Under the pieces are notes generated by a model. The model was not told the DNA's origin, made no database searches, and was given only the letters and a program-made list of their open reading frames with translations. From Acorus gramineus (lineage: Eukaryota; Streptophyta; Magnoliopsida; Acorales; Acoraceae): DNA of 64,000 nt. The first letter of the stretch is position 1. Each line of letters starts with the position of its first letter. The position numbers and the translations under genes were made by a program. Location: assembly GCA_030737835.1 (NCBI GenBank), contig CM060855.1, forward strand, positions 14,389,438 to 14,453,437. Reading direction: 5' to 3'. Below, piece after piece: positions 12,983 to 23,255 of the stretch.

Positions 12983-15709
12983 ATCTCCTCTTACCCCCCC
13001 CCCCTATTCCTCTCCTTTTCTTTAGCTCCCCCCACCAATCAATCCAAAAAGGAATTGAATTTTTTGAGGGCCCATTTGGATCCATGGTTAAGCGGATCAC
13101 GGAATCTAAAAAGAATGTGGCGTTTGTGTTTTCAAAAAAGAATTGGGTGTGTTGTAGGATAATTTTTTTTAGCGTTTGCGAAGCTATCAAAACACTGCTT
13201 CTTTACCACCCCTTGCTTATCTAAACGTCATGTCCCTTATGGGGTAAATTGACCCATCCAAATTCTAAATAGCATCAAACATTATTCCTATGTTAACCCC
13301 ATCCAAAAAATATAAAAATCATTATCACATTCAAAACCCCATTGTAAAAAAAAAAATACAACATGGACTGGTTGGGGGTGACTGGCAGAGGGGGTGACAC
13401 ATATATAATATGTTGTGATGGCCTAGTGGGTCCATTAATATTTTTTAAACAAATTTACTCGGCTATCCCTACATTAACCCAAAACTGAAAGGATTATATT
13501 ATGTACAACCCTATTTTCAGTCCTAATTCCAGTTTATAAGTGTTTTGAATTTTTAAAAAATAGTATATCTCATCTAATAATGTACATACTTTATAAGAAA
13601 TAAAGTATATGCTCTAATAAATTGCATGGGTGCATTTATAGAAAATGTTAAAATAATCTATTTGTGCATCTACCTCGTTAATGTGAGTATATGCTTTGTT
13701 AATTTTCTATCAAAGCATGTAAGAGTGAAATTGGAACTTGATTTTTTTAAATAATGAGAATAAATGAAGATTCAATATCAGACTCATTTAAATGTTTTAG
13801 TTGATTGTCGTAAGATTCATTTTGCATTAAGAATTAAATTTTCGTGGTCATGATGAATTTGATGAGACAACTAATAAGGGGAATTTTTAAGAGTTTCTTC
13901 AGTTTTTGGCTAATTATAATAAATCTATCAATAAAATTGTGTTGTAAAATACTCTAAAAAATAATAAACTATGTTACCGTAATTGAAACTACTAATGTTT
14001 TTTTTCTTCTAAAAAACAGACAATTGAAACTATTAATGTTATCATCACTGACCTTGCAAATAAAAAATCTCGTGAGCAATTGTAAAAAGTTTATATATTG
14101 AAAATTCTTGATCTCATTTTTTTGATAATTTTTTTTTATTATAAGTTGTTATATTTTTAAAAGAAAATTTTATTTTTTTGATAAATATATAATAAGTGTG
14201 GATTTTATAAAACATTTTGTAGTATTTAGTTTTTATATGACCCCATCTATAGAAAATCCTGGAGCCGCCACTGATGTCAGTATATGATATAATTAAGTGG
14301 TGTAACAATTCCATCTCCCCTTGATATTCAGCTATTCCGGGCAACAGAATAAGTGGGCTCCACTGTCAAGTCAATTGTTATCACCTTTTATATATCAGAG
14401 GGTCAACACACATGTCACATCATTTTTTTACCTTCTATAAATCTTTATCCACTACTTATTCATAAGTTATCCATGGTTAACTAAACAATAAAAACTAAAT
14501 CATTACGTTTTTAAATGAAAATAACTAAAAACACAACCAAATAGAATCATTTATTTCACTGGTATAGTAATCTATTATTAGAATAGTCATAAACCTCAAA
14601 ATAGCTTATGTCTTCATCCAAACTGTTAGTGTGGTGAGGTTGAATGAGATGAGGGTTGGGAGTTAAGGCTGTAACTTTGGTCGCCCAAACCGATTTTGAC
14701 ATGGGTTGGATTATAAAAATCGGATTCGAGTTCAGGTTGACAAATTTAGGTTGAGTTAGAAATCGGGTTAGGTCTGAAATAACATCACTTACAACCTCAC
14801 ACAACTCGAATCTGTAATTAATAATAAAAGAAAAGAACATGGCCGTTCAATTGTAACATTTAATATGGACCGTTCATGTTTTATTGTTTTAGAGAAAGTG
14901 AGAAACCTAAAACCTTCCACTTGTTCCCCTTCAAAATAAAATAAAATAATAATAATAAAAAAACCTAAAAATCCTATTAAGATTTCAATTTTCTTGTTTG
15001 GAAGACATAAAATGTGGAAGGAGGAAGGTGTCGTCGAGAGTGGAAAGGCGGAAGAAGGTTGTCTTTTTTAATACATAAATGTGTGGGTTATTAGGAAATC
15101 TTTTGATTTTCTGAATTGAGTGCTGTTACACTCAGTTTTTTTTTCACTTTAAAACACAGTCCGATATATCATATTAGAAATTCAGTAAAACATATACCTC
15201 TTTAGATATTGTATATACCACATTAAATATTTTCTTACACTTACTAAAAATTAGTTCATTCAACTCGAAATGAAGCGATATACATTTTTTATCAAAGTAT
15301 ATACCTCATTAGATGATGTTTATTATTTAAAAAAAATAAAAATATGTGAGGTCTAAGTTTTAGTTAGTGAATGTGACTGAGTCTAATATTTTCTTTTCTG
15401 AATTTGGATGAGCTTTGGTCCAGATTTTTTTTTAGAAAAAAAAACAATAAAACTTGGTAGGCACGCTACTTGCTGGGTTTTGATTCAGATTGATTGAGAG
15501 AATCTAAAGAGAGATTGATTCAGATTGATTGGTTTTTATAGCTACTTTTGTCTGTTATGGTTTTTCAAGGTAATTGAAAAAAATGAGTGTATAAATGATT
15601 TCTCTGTTAAAAGCATGAATTTTTATTTTCTTTAATCAAATTTGGATTTAAGTTAGTGTGTTTATCACGGAATGGGTTGCGTTTAGATGAGGATGAATGG
15701 ACTGAAAAT
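12983..15709. other. AT-rich intergenic stretch with hAT and MITE debris
   Basis: No gene supported. Holds the hAT fragment at 14655-14835, a reversed partial copy of the GGGAAACATAATAATAAA MITE family at about 14440-14560, and a phrase at about 13072 (GGCCCATTTGGATCC) like a MITE end without a partner. Confidence 0.45.
14655..14835 (-). mobile_element. Fragment of the GGCTGCAAC hAT family
   Basis: TAAGGCTGTAACTTTGG and the following 'cccaaaccgattttgacatgggttgg' and 'aaatcgggttaggt' phrases align with the reverse complement of the hAT element at 34289-34767. Only one end is present. Old, truncated copy. Confidence 0.55.
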
Positions 15710-15716
15710 AAGATAA

Positions 15717-15826
15717 GGAGGAATTGTACATATACCCATGGAATAAACCCTTTATTTTTTTTATACTCCTTAACTTTTCAAATTTTTTTTTTTTGCCCCT
15801 GCAACTTTATTCAATTGTTTTCTTAC
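15717..15826 (+). repeat. Left terminal inverted repeat of the MULE
   Basis: Aligns in order with the reverse complement of 23140-23248. Shared blocks include ATATACCC, AAACC, TATAC(T/C)CCT, a long T run and TTACCCCTG. Divergence is substantial, so the element is not recent. Confidence 0.75.
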
Positions 15827-15889
15827 CCCTGTCTTTTTTAAATCCTGTAAGTACCCTTCATATAAGACAAAGAAAAGTCACATCCCATT

Positions 15890-16225
15890 TTATTCTCTTC
15901 TTCTTCTCCAAATCAGATCCCTTTTTATTCTCTTATTTCTCAAACCAGCCGAGGCACTTCCTCAGACAACTAGTTTTTCTTCTTCTTCTTTTTTTCAGGA
16001 GAGCACTAAAAATTTTACTGCAATCCATTGCCGACATCGAGATCCTTCACACGCTTGCCGTTCGTTGTCCGCTATTCACATTCCAGCTCCCCGATCCGCC
16101 GTTCACCTCGTCGCTCTTCATGCCATTGCCGACCCATCACATTTTGATTGTTTCATTGGGTCACATTCAACAAACGTGTGAGGATCCAATGCCTAGCCAG
16201 TTATCGGTAGACTTTGAACTGTAGG
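15890..16225 (+). pseudogene. Leader- or exon-like segment inside the MULE
   Basis: CT-rich, then GC-moderate DNA with an open frame to 16224. It ends GAACTGTAG followed by GTGAGAAAT, a good donor. I recognise no protein. By position (just inside a MULE TIR) and by its splice site it could be a captured 5' exon or the element's own leader. Unproven. Confidence 0.3.
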
Positions 16226-16339
16226 TGAGAAATAATTATTGTTTAGGGTACCTATGTAATTCGTTCAATTATAATGGTATGTTATTTAATTTTACTGTTT
16301 GCACTTAAGAGTGTTTTCTCTAGTAGGTTTGAAAGAGGA

Positions 16340-17590
16340 CGATATTTTATCATGTGTTCTGTATGCCAATTCTAACATTCCCTCGTATATTAGTTACTCT
16401 TTTTAGATATGAGTTACAAAAACGCTAACATCAGGTTACCAAAACGTTATATATTAGTTACAAATACTTTATTTAGTAGTTACATAAATATATATTGAAA
16501 CAGGACTATACGTTATTTCGTGTGTTATGTTTGCCAATTCTAAGTTTTAACATCCTCTTATATATTTTCCTTCAAAAAAAATATATCCCCTTATATATTA
16601 TTAGTTATAGAAAATTTATATATGAGTTACCGACACTATAAAATCAAGTTACAGGAACTCTAACATTAAATTACAGAATATTATATATTAGTTACAAACA
16701 AGGGCGAAGCCACATGGGGAAGAGTGGGGGCAGCTACCCAACTGCCCCAATGGCCCTATTCATAATTTTAAACCAATCAAATGACATGTACATTTTGGTT
16801 TAGTGTAATTTTTTTTTTGGATGGATTAGGCTATTAGCTATTAGAATTAATAGTTTTAAAATAGTTAAGACGGCTAACATTAAGTTTTGACATTGGTATT
16901 TAGTAGTACATAATATTTCATGTTTAGTGTTTACCCTTGATTTTTTGTTTGGTAATTAACATTTTTAATGTCCTTAGCATTAATATTTTGTCTTTTATGT
17001 TTTTGTTAGATGTCTTTTATGTTTAATTATATAAGGTTAGATAAAATTGAATGAATTATATTTGTCTTTCTCAATTATAACTACTATGATTTAATCAATT
17101 TTATTAAAATTTAATTATTATTATTACAATGTGTTCATAGTGAACAAACATGTTTTTTTCTCTTAATTAAGTTCGTTATTACTCATCCTCATCTTTATTC
17201 TTAAAAAAAAAAACATGGATTTAGAGTTTTTAGTATATAAGTGATATAATCATTCCACTTACTATTTCTGTAAAAAAATTATATAAACCTCAAAAAAATC
17301 ATATTTTTTCATTTAAAAATTACAATCAAAGTTCGCCCCCTCTAAAATAAATTCCTGACTTCACCACTGCTTACAGAAACTTTATATATTAGTTACATAA
17401 AATTATATATATTGACACAGAATGGTATGTTATTTCATGTGTTATGTATGCCAATTCTAAGTTCTAACATCCTCTTATATGTTAGTTACATAAACTATAT
17501 ATATGAGTTACAGGAACTCTAACATCAAGTTATGGAAACTCTAAAATCAAATTAAAGATAATTTATATATTAGTTATTTAAATATATGTC
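16340..17590 (+). repeat. Tandem repeat array interrupted by a hAT element
   Basis: A unit holding TATGCCAATTCTAA, CATCCTCTTATAT and several TTAGTTACA/TTACAGAAACT phrases appears three times, near 16345, 16520 and 17435. The hAT element at 16699-17369 sits between the second and third units, so the array is older than the insertion. Similar TTACAGAAA phrases recur near 22080-22200 at the other side of the MULE interior. Confidence 0.6.
16699..17369. mobile_element. Non-autonomous hAT element, 671 bp
   Basis: Ends are CAAGGGCGAAGCCAC and, inverted, CAGTGGTGAAGTCAGG. These match the CAGTGGCGGAGCCA type of end used by ZMYM1-like hAT elements such as the one at 59386. Flanking 8-mers GTTACAAA and CTTACAGA are an imperfect target duplication. 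The interior is AT-rich and non-coding. It is nested in the MULE's tandem array. Confidence 0.7.
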
Positions 17591-17758
17591 CAATTTACAA
17601 TAGGTTTCATAGATACTTACAGAAATAGTAACGAAACATAGAAATACAATTGAATATACACAAAGATAGTTTAACACAAAGATGGTTAAATAAACATTCT
17701 CATAGTGTCTTTACAATAGATTGAAGAACTGAAAGTCTTATAGACAAAAAGAGATACA

Positions 17759-17836
17759 TCAAATGTTTGAATTACGACGCTCTATGCCAATCCTAATAAA
17801 GTCACTGGCTGTCTTCCCCCTTATCCTCTTCATGTC
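17759..17836 (-). pseudogene. Orphan terminal-exon-like fragment
   Basis: On the minus strand a good acceptor (TTTCTCTCAACAG) is followed by 25 codons, DMKRIRGKTASDFIRIGIER plus RNSNI, then TGA. The reading looks like the C-terminus of a real basic protein, but I do not recognise the gene. It is in the same direction as the RPP30 piece and the exon-like piece at 22353, so it may be the last exon of a chimeric Pack-MULE transcript or a separate capture. Confidence 0.35.
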
Positions 17837-17839
17837 CTG

Positions 17840-18396
17840 TTGAGAGAAATCGAACTTAATGAAAGACCTTCGAATTAGGCAATCAACATATTTCATAATG
17901 AAGTATCTATCGGATGCACAGATGCAAGCACAATTTAACATATTTTTAACGGATACAAGTATGAAATTCAATCATGAAAATAACATTTTGTATTACTAAT
18001 AACAAAAAGCATTTTAGCCCTAATTCACACCCCCTAACATCAATGTACCTTCCAAATAAATTCGTATTACATGGGACTAAAAACAGGCTTAATAAATCCA
18101 GAAACACATTTAGATGTTCCCTGAATATGTGTTTCACATCCTATACCCTAACTAATGAATTTATCAAAATCACAAGGATGACCTACCCTCAGAATTACCA
18201 ATGAAAACTTTGCAGCCTCTAATTAATCAGCTATCAATAATACCACAAAAATTCTGCCAAGCATCAATATTTGGCAACATTCCCAGAATAACCAATTAAG
18301 AAAGCATGCCATTACTGCTACATACCACATTACATCAAAACAATCAAGAATTAACAATATTTTAATTAAGTTCCCACACAAAAATGGATGGTGGCA
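17840..18396. other. MULE interior without identified content
   Basis: AT-rich, moderate complexity. Several possible splice sites on the minus strand (for example AATTAG then GGCTGCAAAG), but no exon could be supported. Confidence 0.35.
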
Positions 18397-19059
18397 CCTG
18401 TTGTTATATTTGTGTCACTTTTAGCCTGCTGGTAACCGTTAGAGCGTCCTGGCAGTTTTAAAAATTTTAGGGTTTTTGGTCGGAACCGCTTATTTTCAGA
18501 CTGTTAGCTATCGTCTGAGCTAGAGGACTCCGATTGAAAATCTAACTGCATATTATGTGTCCTGGTGCCATTTTAAGCCACTCATGAAAATTTCATCAAA
18601 TTCTGGCATCGTTTGCAAAAATTTCGCAGTTCCGGGGCGTATCCGGGTTTTTAAGTCGCGCTCTACTTAAAAGGAATCAAAAAAATATCTTTGCACTGTT
18701 CATTATCTTCCTCGTCGAGATCTCTCTCTCCCCTCTCCGTTTTTCTTCCTTTCAAGCCCCCTAGACCCCTCAAAATCAAAAACCCAAAGCACGGGAAGTG
18801 TAGATCGGGTCCCGATCTACACCCCGGTGCCTTCAAATCCCGATTCCGACGACTCTAGCCTCCCCGACCTCCCCTCTCTCTCCTCTGTTTCGAGCCAAAT
18901 CGAGGGCCGTGATAGATCGGGGCGTGAGAAGGCTTTTGGGAAGGGTTTCGGCGCGTGGAGATCCACCGGACGCCTCTTCCTCCCCTCGGTAAGCCTCCTT
19001 TCCCTCTTTTTTCTTGTCTAGATGATTGCTAGGGGGGGGTTTTTTGTGTTTGGGGGTGG

Positions 19060-19790
19060 TCAGCGGCAGTGGGGGTCGTCGGAGGGTGGTTGGAGGTGGT
19101 TGGAGGTGGTCGGCGGCAGTGTGAGGGGTGGTTGGTGGTGCTCGGGCTGGTGGGAGCGTCCTCGGGCGCAGGCAGCAGCGGCAGCGGCCCAGGCAGCGCG
19201 CGGGCTGGGCGCGTGCGGGGATGCGCGCGTGCGTGCGCGCGGCGTGCGCGCGGGCTTGCGCGGGTCTGGCGCGAGATGCTGGTCGTGCTGGGCGCGCGGG
19301 ACGGGCTGGCAGTGCTGGCAGCGAGCGCAGGGGGCCGGCTGGGCGTGCGCGCGTGCGTGCGCGCGAGCGTGCGCGCGCGGGCGTGCGCTCGGAGGTGCGT
19401 GCGAGGTGTGCGCGAGGCGCAGCGGGGCAGGCGAGGTGCGTGCGAGGTGCGCGCGAGGTGCGGCAAGGTGGCGGAGGTGCGTGCGAGGTGCGCGCGAGAG
19501 GCGGCAAGGCAGGGATGGTGTGCGCGGGGGCGAGGCGCCGCGCGCGGGGGCGTGCGGGGTGCTCGCGGGCCAGCGCACGGCGTGCGGGGCGCGTGCGGAC
19601 TGCCGCGGCTGGGCTCGGTGGACGCGCGGAGCCCCGGGCGGTGCGCGAAGTGCGCGGGCTGAGGCGCGGCGGCGCGTCCGGGCGGTCGGGTGGCCGTGCG
19701 GGTGGTGGCCGGCCGTGCGGGTGGTTGTCGGAGTGCTCGGGCTAGCGTGCGTGCGGGTCGTATGCACGTTTGCCCGAGTGTTGGGAGTTT
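19060..19790. repeat. GC/CpG-rich low-complexity block inside the solo LTR
   Basis: Extremely GC-rich and full of alternating GCGCGTGCGTGCGCGC runs. All frames on both strands stay open for 145-256 codons, giving Arg/Ala/Gly or Pro/Ala/Arg peptides. That is the expected by-product of composition and not evidence of a gene. The purine-pyrimidine alternation makes Z-form DNA plausible. Confidence 0.8.
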
Positions 19791-20194
19791 AATTGTGGGT
19801 TTATGTATTTTGTAGTATTTATGGATTTTAACTCACCATATTGATTGTCTGTCTTGCAGATCTCGACGGACGGTCGCGCGACGACCCCGATTTCCAGTGA
19901 GTGGGACAATCCAACCCAGTAGAGAGGTGTTATACGCACTTGGGCGTATACCGACCTCTCCTGGGGCGACATGGATAAATATTACCTGCAAATAATATGT
20001 AATCCATGCTTGTGTGATGAAAATGTAGAATGCATGCTACCCTAGGCTTTTATGTTAGGGACTTGCACCCATATGATATGCGTATGAGCCATGCAGCATG
20101 TCCCCTGGTTTTCATGCTAGGAAACCCCGGCCTATGCATGCGTCCTACTAGTTTAATTATTAAATTAAATGTTGGTATCTGTTAGATCGCATGC

Positions 20195-20525
20195 CTTAGG
20201 ATAATATTATAGGGAGGAGCCTTGCGAGGTCAACGCTGAGACCCGTGTTAGGGTACTCCGTGTTCCTTGTTTGGTTGTCGGGATGTCCTGTATCGGGACC
20301 TCGGGCTGCCCTCCCAAGGTTCTAATCCCAATAATATTATATGTAATGATTGTATGATTGGTATAATTATTAGTATAGTTGGTAGATATTATAGGGGAGG
20401 GGCCTTGCAAGGACAGCGGTGAGACCCGGGTTAGGGTACTCCGTGTTCCTTGTTTGGTTGTCGGGGTATCCTATAACGGGAACTCACGCCGCCCTTCCGA
20501 GTTTCTTTCCCCCAATGATATTCCA
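20195..20525 (+). repeat. Tandem duplication of about 180 bp inside the LTR
   Basis: A unit holding AATATTATAGGGAGGAGCCT, then GTTAGGGTACTCCGTGTTCC and TTGTTTGGTTGTCGGG, appears at about 20200-20340 and again at about 20380-20525 with modest divergence. A shorter pair with GGATGGGTGAGGGTGAGGGT follows at 20860-20915 and 20945-21005. Confidence 0.8.
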
Positions 20526-21558
20526 GCCTTACTGATTTTTGTACATGTTCCCGCATCTTGATGATGCACCTGGTTGAATTCAGAGGAATTCATGACATTT
20601 GAGTTGTAATGATATGTAGTTGGCGGATCCGAGTGGATCATATGCGTATGGATAGGCTGTTCTGTTCCCTGCGTTGGATTCGGTAGAGGCTACCCCCAGC
20701 GTTAGACAGGGCCTTCCTGACAGAGGGCTCCCATTAGTAGGCACCTCCTGATTTGGTTTCGGACTGTGCTGAATGTGGGAGTAGACCAGGCGGCCTACGG
20801 AGTGGAGGGAGAGACTACCGGTGGACCAAGGGTGACCAATAGCCTAGTCAGTCCCAAAATCCTATGTCACCCATTGATGGGTGAGGGTGAGGGTGTAGTG
20901 GGTTGGCGATGAGCGACCTACTGGATTTGTGAATAGATGTTTACCAGTCCCAATAGCCTATGTCACCCATGGATGGGTGAGGGTGAGGGTGTGGTGGTTC
21001 GGCGAAGTACGAACCACTGGATTATGTTGTTATGTATTGATGGCTGGATAAAACAATGGAATATTGTGGTAAATATTGTCTGTGATGCATGGGTTGTGCT
21101 GTTCACTGAGCGTGCGGCTCACCCCTCGCATATGTTTTTCCCCAGTTGCCACTGAGCCTGAGCTGGAGCCGGAGCAGCAGTTGGAGCCTTCCGAGGGATT
21201 TCTTCAGTAGCGGAGCAGCGCTACGTCCGCGAGTACCAGAGGCTGTCAGCATCCCTTTCCTTGGCTGTATGTATTGTATTTCCGTGCTGAGCACGTGTTG
21301 TATATATTCAGTTGTATTTGTGTATATTGGCTCTCACAGGACGTATGATTGAGTATCGAGTCTGTAGAATGTTTATTCACAGATTCAGTCTTTTGCTTCC
21401 GCATTTGGTGTATATATCATGTCAGTCCCTTTTGTTGCATGTGTGTCATTCTAGTTGTCTGTGTATGATATATATTATTGACCTCCTGTGTAGGTTTCTG
21501 ATATGATATATACATTTGCCGCGTCCCGGGGTTGGCCGCCCTGGGGCGTGACACCTGT

Positions 21559-22340
21559 TGATTGACAAACTAACCAATTTTCAATCCCTCATATGTGCTT
21601 ATATCTCCATTGATTGAGATTGTAGTTAATATATTTGTATGAAAGCATTTTCATGCAAGGGGCCCAAAGCATCTCCTACCATACAAACTCAGAAGTTTTG
21701 TTTGGACAATACTTTCACCTAGAAGGAACTTGAAGCTCTGTTTGAACTTTACTTAAAACCTCCATTACTCAGTTTTATTTAGCTTAAACTATAAAAAAAT
21801 ATAAAATGGGCTAAGTAGAAATAGATAGACTAAACAATGACAGAGTATTAGTGTGCAAGTTCACATGAAAATCTATATGGATTGAGGAGTCTCCAGTCCA
21901 TAACTGTATTCAACTACAAGTTACAAGGATCAAAATTTTATCAATTGTAACACAAAACCAACTCTGATTGATTTCACAAAATATTAAATTTGAGACATAA
22001 CATAACTACAATTAAGGAGTCTCAAGTCCGATGCCCAATGCAAATGATACAATTAATCTAATCATTTATAGATATGTAATTCACAGGAATTTAAACAAAT
22101 TTACAGAAATGTAGTAACCATTTACATATATAAACATGACCAGTTACAGAAACATTTCAACAATTACAAAATGAATTTGTTGGTTTACAGAAATTATTCA
22201 CATAAATTCAACATTTATATAAATTCTGAAACACCAATGGAATGTCATATCATTCATATACACAACAATTTAATACCATCTATGGAATTAAAGTAACAAT
22301 TTACAGATAACTTGCTATGTAAATACAACAAAATACAACA
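21559..22340. other. MULE interior, AT-rich
   Basis: AT-rich with scattered TTACAGAAA phrases like those of the left interior array. No coding frame supported. Confidence 0.4.
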
Positions 22341-22352
22341 TAACTCACATAC

Positions 22353-22640
22353 CTCTTTTGGGATCAACGTACTCATGCTTATTCTCTGATGCAATTTGGG
22401 TGATTCGGCCATGGTGGGATGGTTTAGGGAAGGAGGTAAGGGTTCGGCTAGGGTTAGGGTTTCTGCGAGGAGAAAGGGTTTTGGCAAGGGAGAGTTTGTG
22501 TGAGAGTGTCGGGAGAGAGAGTTGCGGCTGTTGGGGAAGAGAGAAGATCACGAGGCTCTCAAGATTTACTGCGAAGAGATAATGTCGCGGGGCTGCCAGA
22601 AATTCAAGCATCATGTTACAAATGGCATCCATATTCATAA
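22353..22640 (-). pseudogene. Leader plus first-exon-like fragment with telo-box, inside the MULE
   Basis: On the minus strand a CT-rich leader contains AAACCCTAACCCTAGCC, a telo-box of the kind found in promoters and leaders of plant growth and translation genes. CCACCATGG then starts 20 codons, MAESPKLHQRISMSTLIPKE, ending at a good donor (GAG then GTATGTGAG; last exon base 22353, ATG at 22412). This is the layout of a real 5' exon. I do not recognise the gene. It is probably a second captured piece, downstream of the RPP30 fragment and in the same direction. Confidence 0.45.
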
Positions 22641-22808
22641 AAAAAAATATTTTTTTGCATCATTTCATTGACAAATTCTCCAATACATCCACAAAAACAC
22701 ATAAAAAATCATAATAATGGAAAAGATATCCACGGTGTCCAGATATACAAAGTTCCAGACCATCAAATGCTAGAAAAAAAAAAACAATTCTTCATCAAAA
22801 GAACACAC

Positions 22809-23059
22809 CTCAAACACTTTGCAGGTCTGATCGAACACAATCTGATTTAGCGGCAGAGCAGCAATTAAATCGTAAGTCTTAAAAACAGGATCCGCGCTGT
22901 TGAGCGCGGTCGTGGAGATTGCATTATCGACGACGACGGTCACCCAAAGGGCATATCAAGGGAGGAGAGGGTGAAAAGAGAGATGGAGAAATGGTTTGCG
23001 TCGAAGATGACGCTCTTGATCAGGCGGTTGTAGGCAACACCGGTGTAGCTGAGCTCCAT
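22809..23059 (-). pseudogene. RPP30: Captured, decayed fragment of RPP30 (RNase P/MRP subunit p30)
   Basis: Minus strand. An intron acceptor (TTTTCTTGTAG) precedes MELSYTGVAYNRLIKSVIFD and a stretch with SISLFTLSSL. After a frame change it reads TVVVDNAISTTALNSADPVF, then KTYDLIAALPLNQIVFDQTC ending KVFE at a donor (GAG then GTGTGTTC). From memory, plant p30 proteins have ELGYTGVAYNR-IKGV, then LTV-V---ALNSGNP-LK-YDIVAV-PLNQ-AFDQAC in this order, with about 35 residues between the halves that are missing here. p30 is a protein subunit of nuclear RNase P and RNase MRP, which process tRNA and rRNA precursors. This copy lacks both ends of the protein, has a frame break, and lies just inside the MULE's right TIR. 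It is a transposon-captured pseudogene, not the functional locus. Confidence 0.65.
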
Positions 23060-23139
23060 CTCTACAAGAAAACGTGGGGGGTTGTTTAGGTGTTAGGGGT
23101 AATTTGGGTCAGGAAATTAGATGTGATACCAGTCAGGGG

Positions 23140-23248
23140 TAAAAAGAAAATTGAACAGCTTTGTAACGGTACAAATTTTTTTTAAAAAAAAGTCAGGGGT
23201 ATAGAAAAAATTAGAGGTTTAATCTAGGGGTATATAGACAATCCCCCC
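23140..23248 (-). repeat. Right terminal inverted repeat of the MULE
   Basis: The reverse complement of this segment repeats the left TIR block order: GGGGGGATTGT, ATATACCCCT, ATTAAACC, CTATACCCCTGAC, T/A run, TTCAATTTTC and TTTTTACCCCTG. Confidence 0.75.
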
Positions 23249-23255
23249 AAGATAA

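Larger units (their letters stand above)
18402..21553 (+). mobile_element. Solo LTR of a Ty3/gypsy (Tekay/Del-like) element, 3.15 kb
   Basis: The sequence runs from TGTTATATTTGTG to GGGGCGTGACA, with a perfect 5-bp target duplication CCTGT at 18397-18401 and 21554-21558. TG..CA ends, the GGGGCGTGACA terminus and multi-kilobase length fit LTRs of the Tekay/Del chromovirus group. No internal coding domain remains, so it is a fossil left by LTR-LTR recombination. Inside are a CT-rich leader-like part (18715-18780), a very GC- and CpG-rich block (19060-19790) and two internal tandem duplications. The perfect target duplication and retained CpG suggest a fairly recent insertion. It is nested in the MULE. 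Confidence 0.85.
15717..23248. mobile_element. Mutator-like element (Pack-MULE) with nested insertions, 7.5 kb
   Basis: Long terminal inverted repeats of about 110 bp define it. The left (15717-15826) and right (23140-23248, reverse complement) ends share GGAGGAATTGT-like starts, ATATACCC, ATTAAACC/ATAAACC, TATACCCCT, a T-rich block and TTCAATT..CTTACCCCTG in the same order. AAGATAA flanks both ends (15710-15716, 23249-23255), extendable to an imperfect 9-mer. Long TIRs and 7-9 bp duplications indicate Mutator type. No MURA transposase is seen. The interior carries gene pieces with splice sites, including a fragment read as RPP30. A hAT element (16699) and a gypsy solo LTR (18402) are inserted inside, so the original element was about 3.7 kb. 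Confidence 0.75.

Noticed and set aside
18833-19792. Several long overlapping open frames on both strands (up to 256 codons)
   Set aside because: They arise because the GC-rich block inside the solo LTR almost lacks stop codons. The peptides are Arg/Ala/Gly or Pro/Ala/Arg low complexity in every frame.
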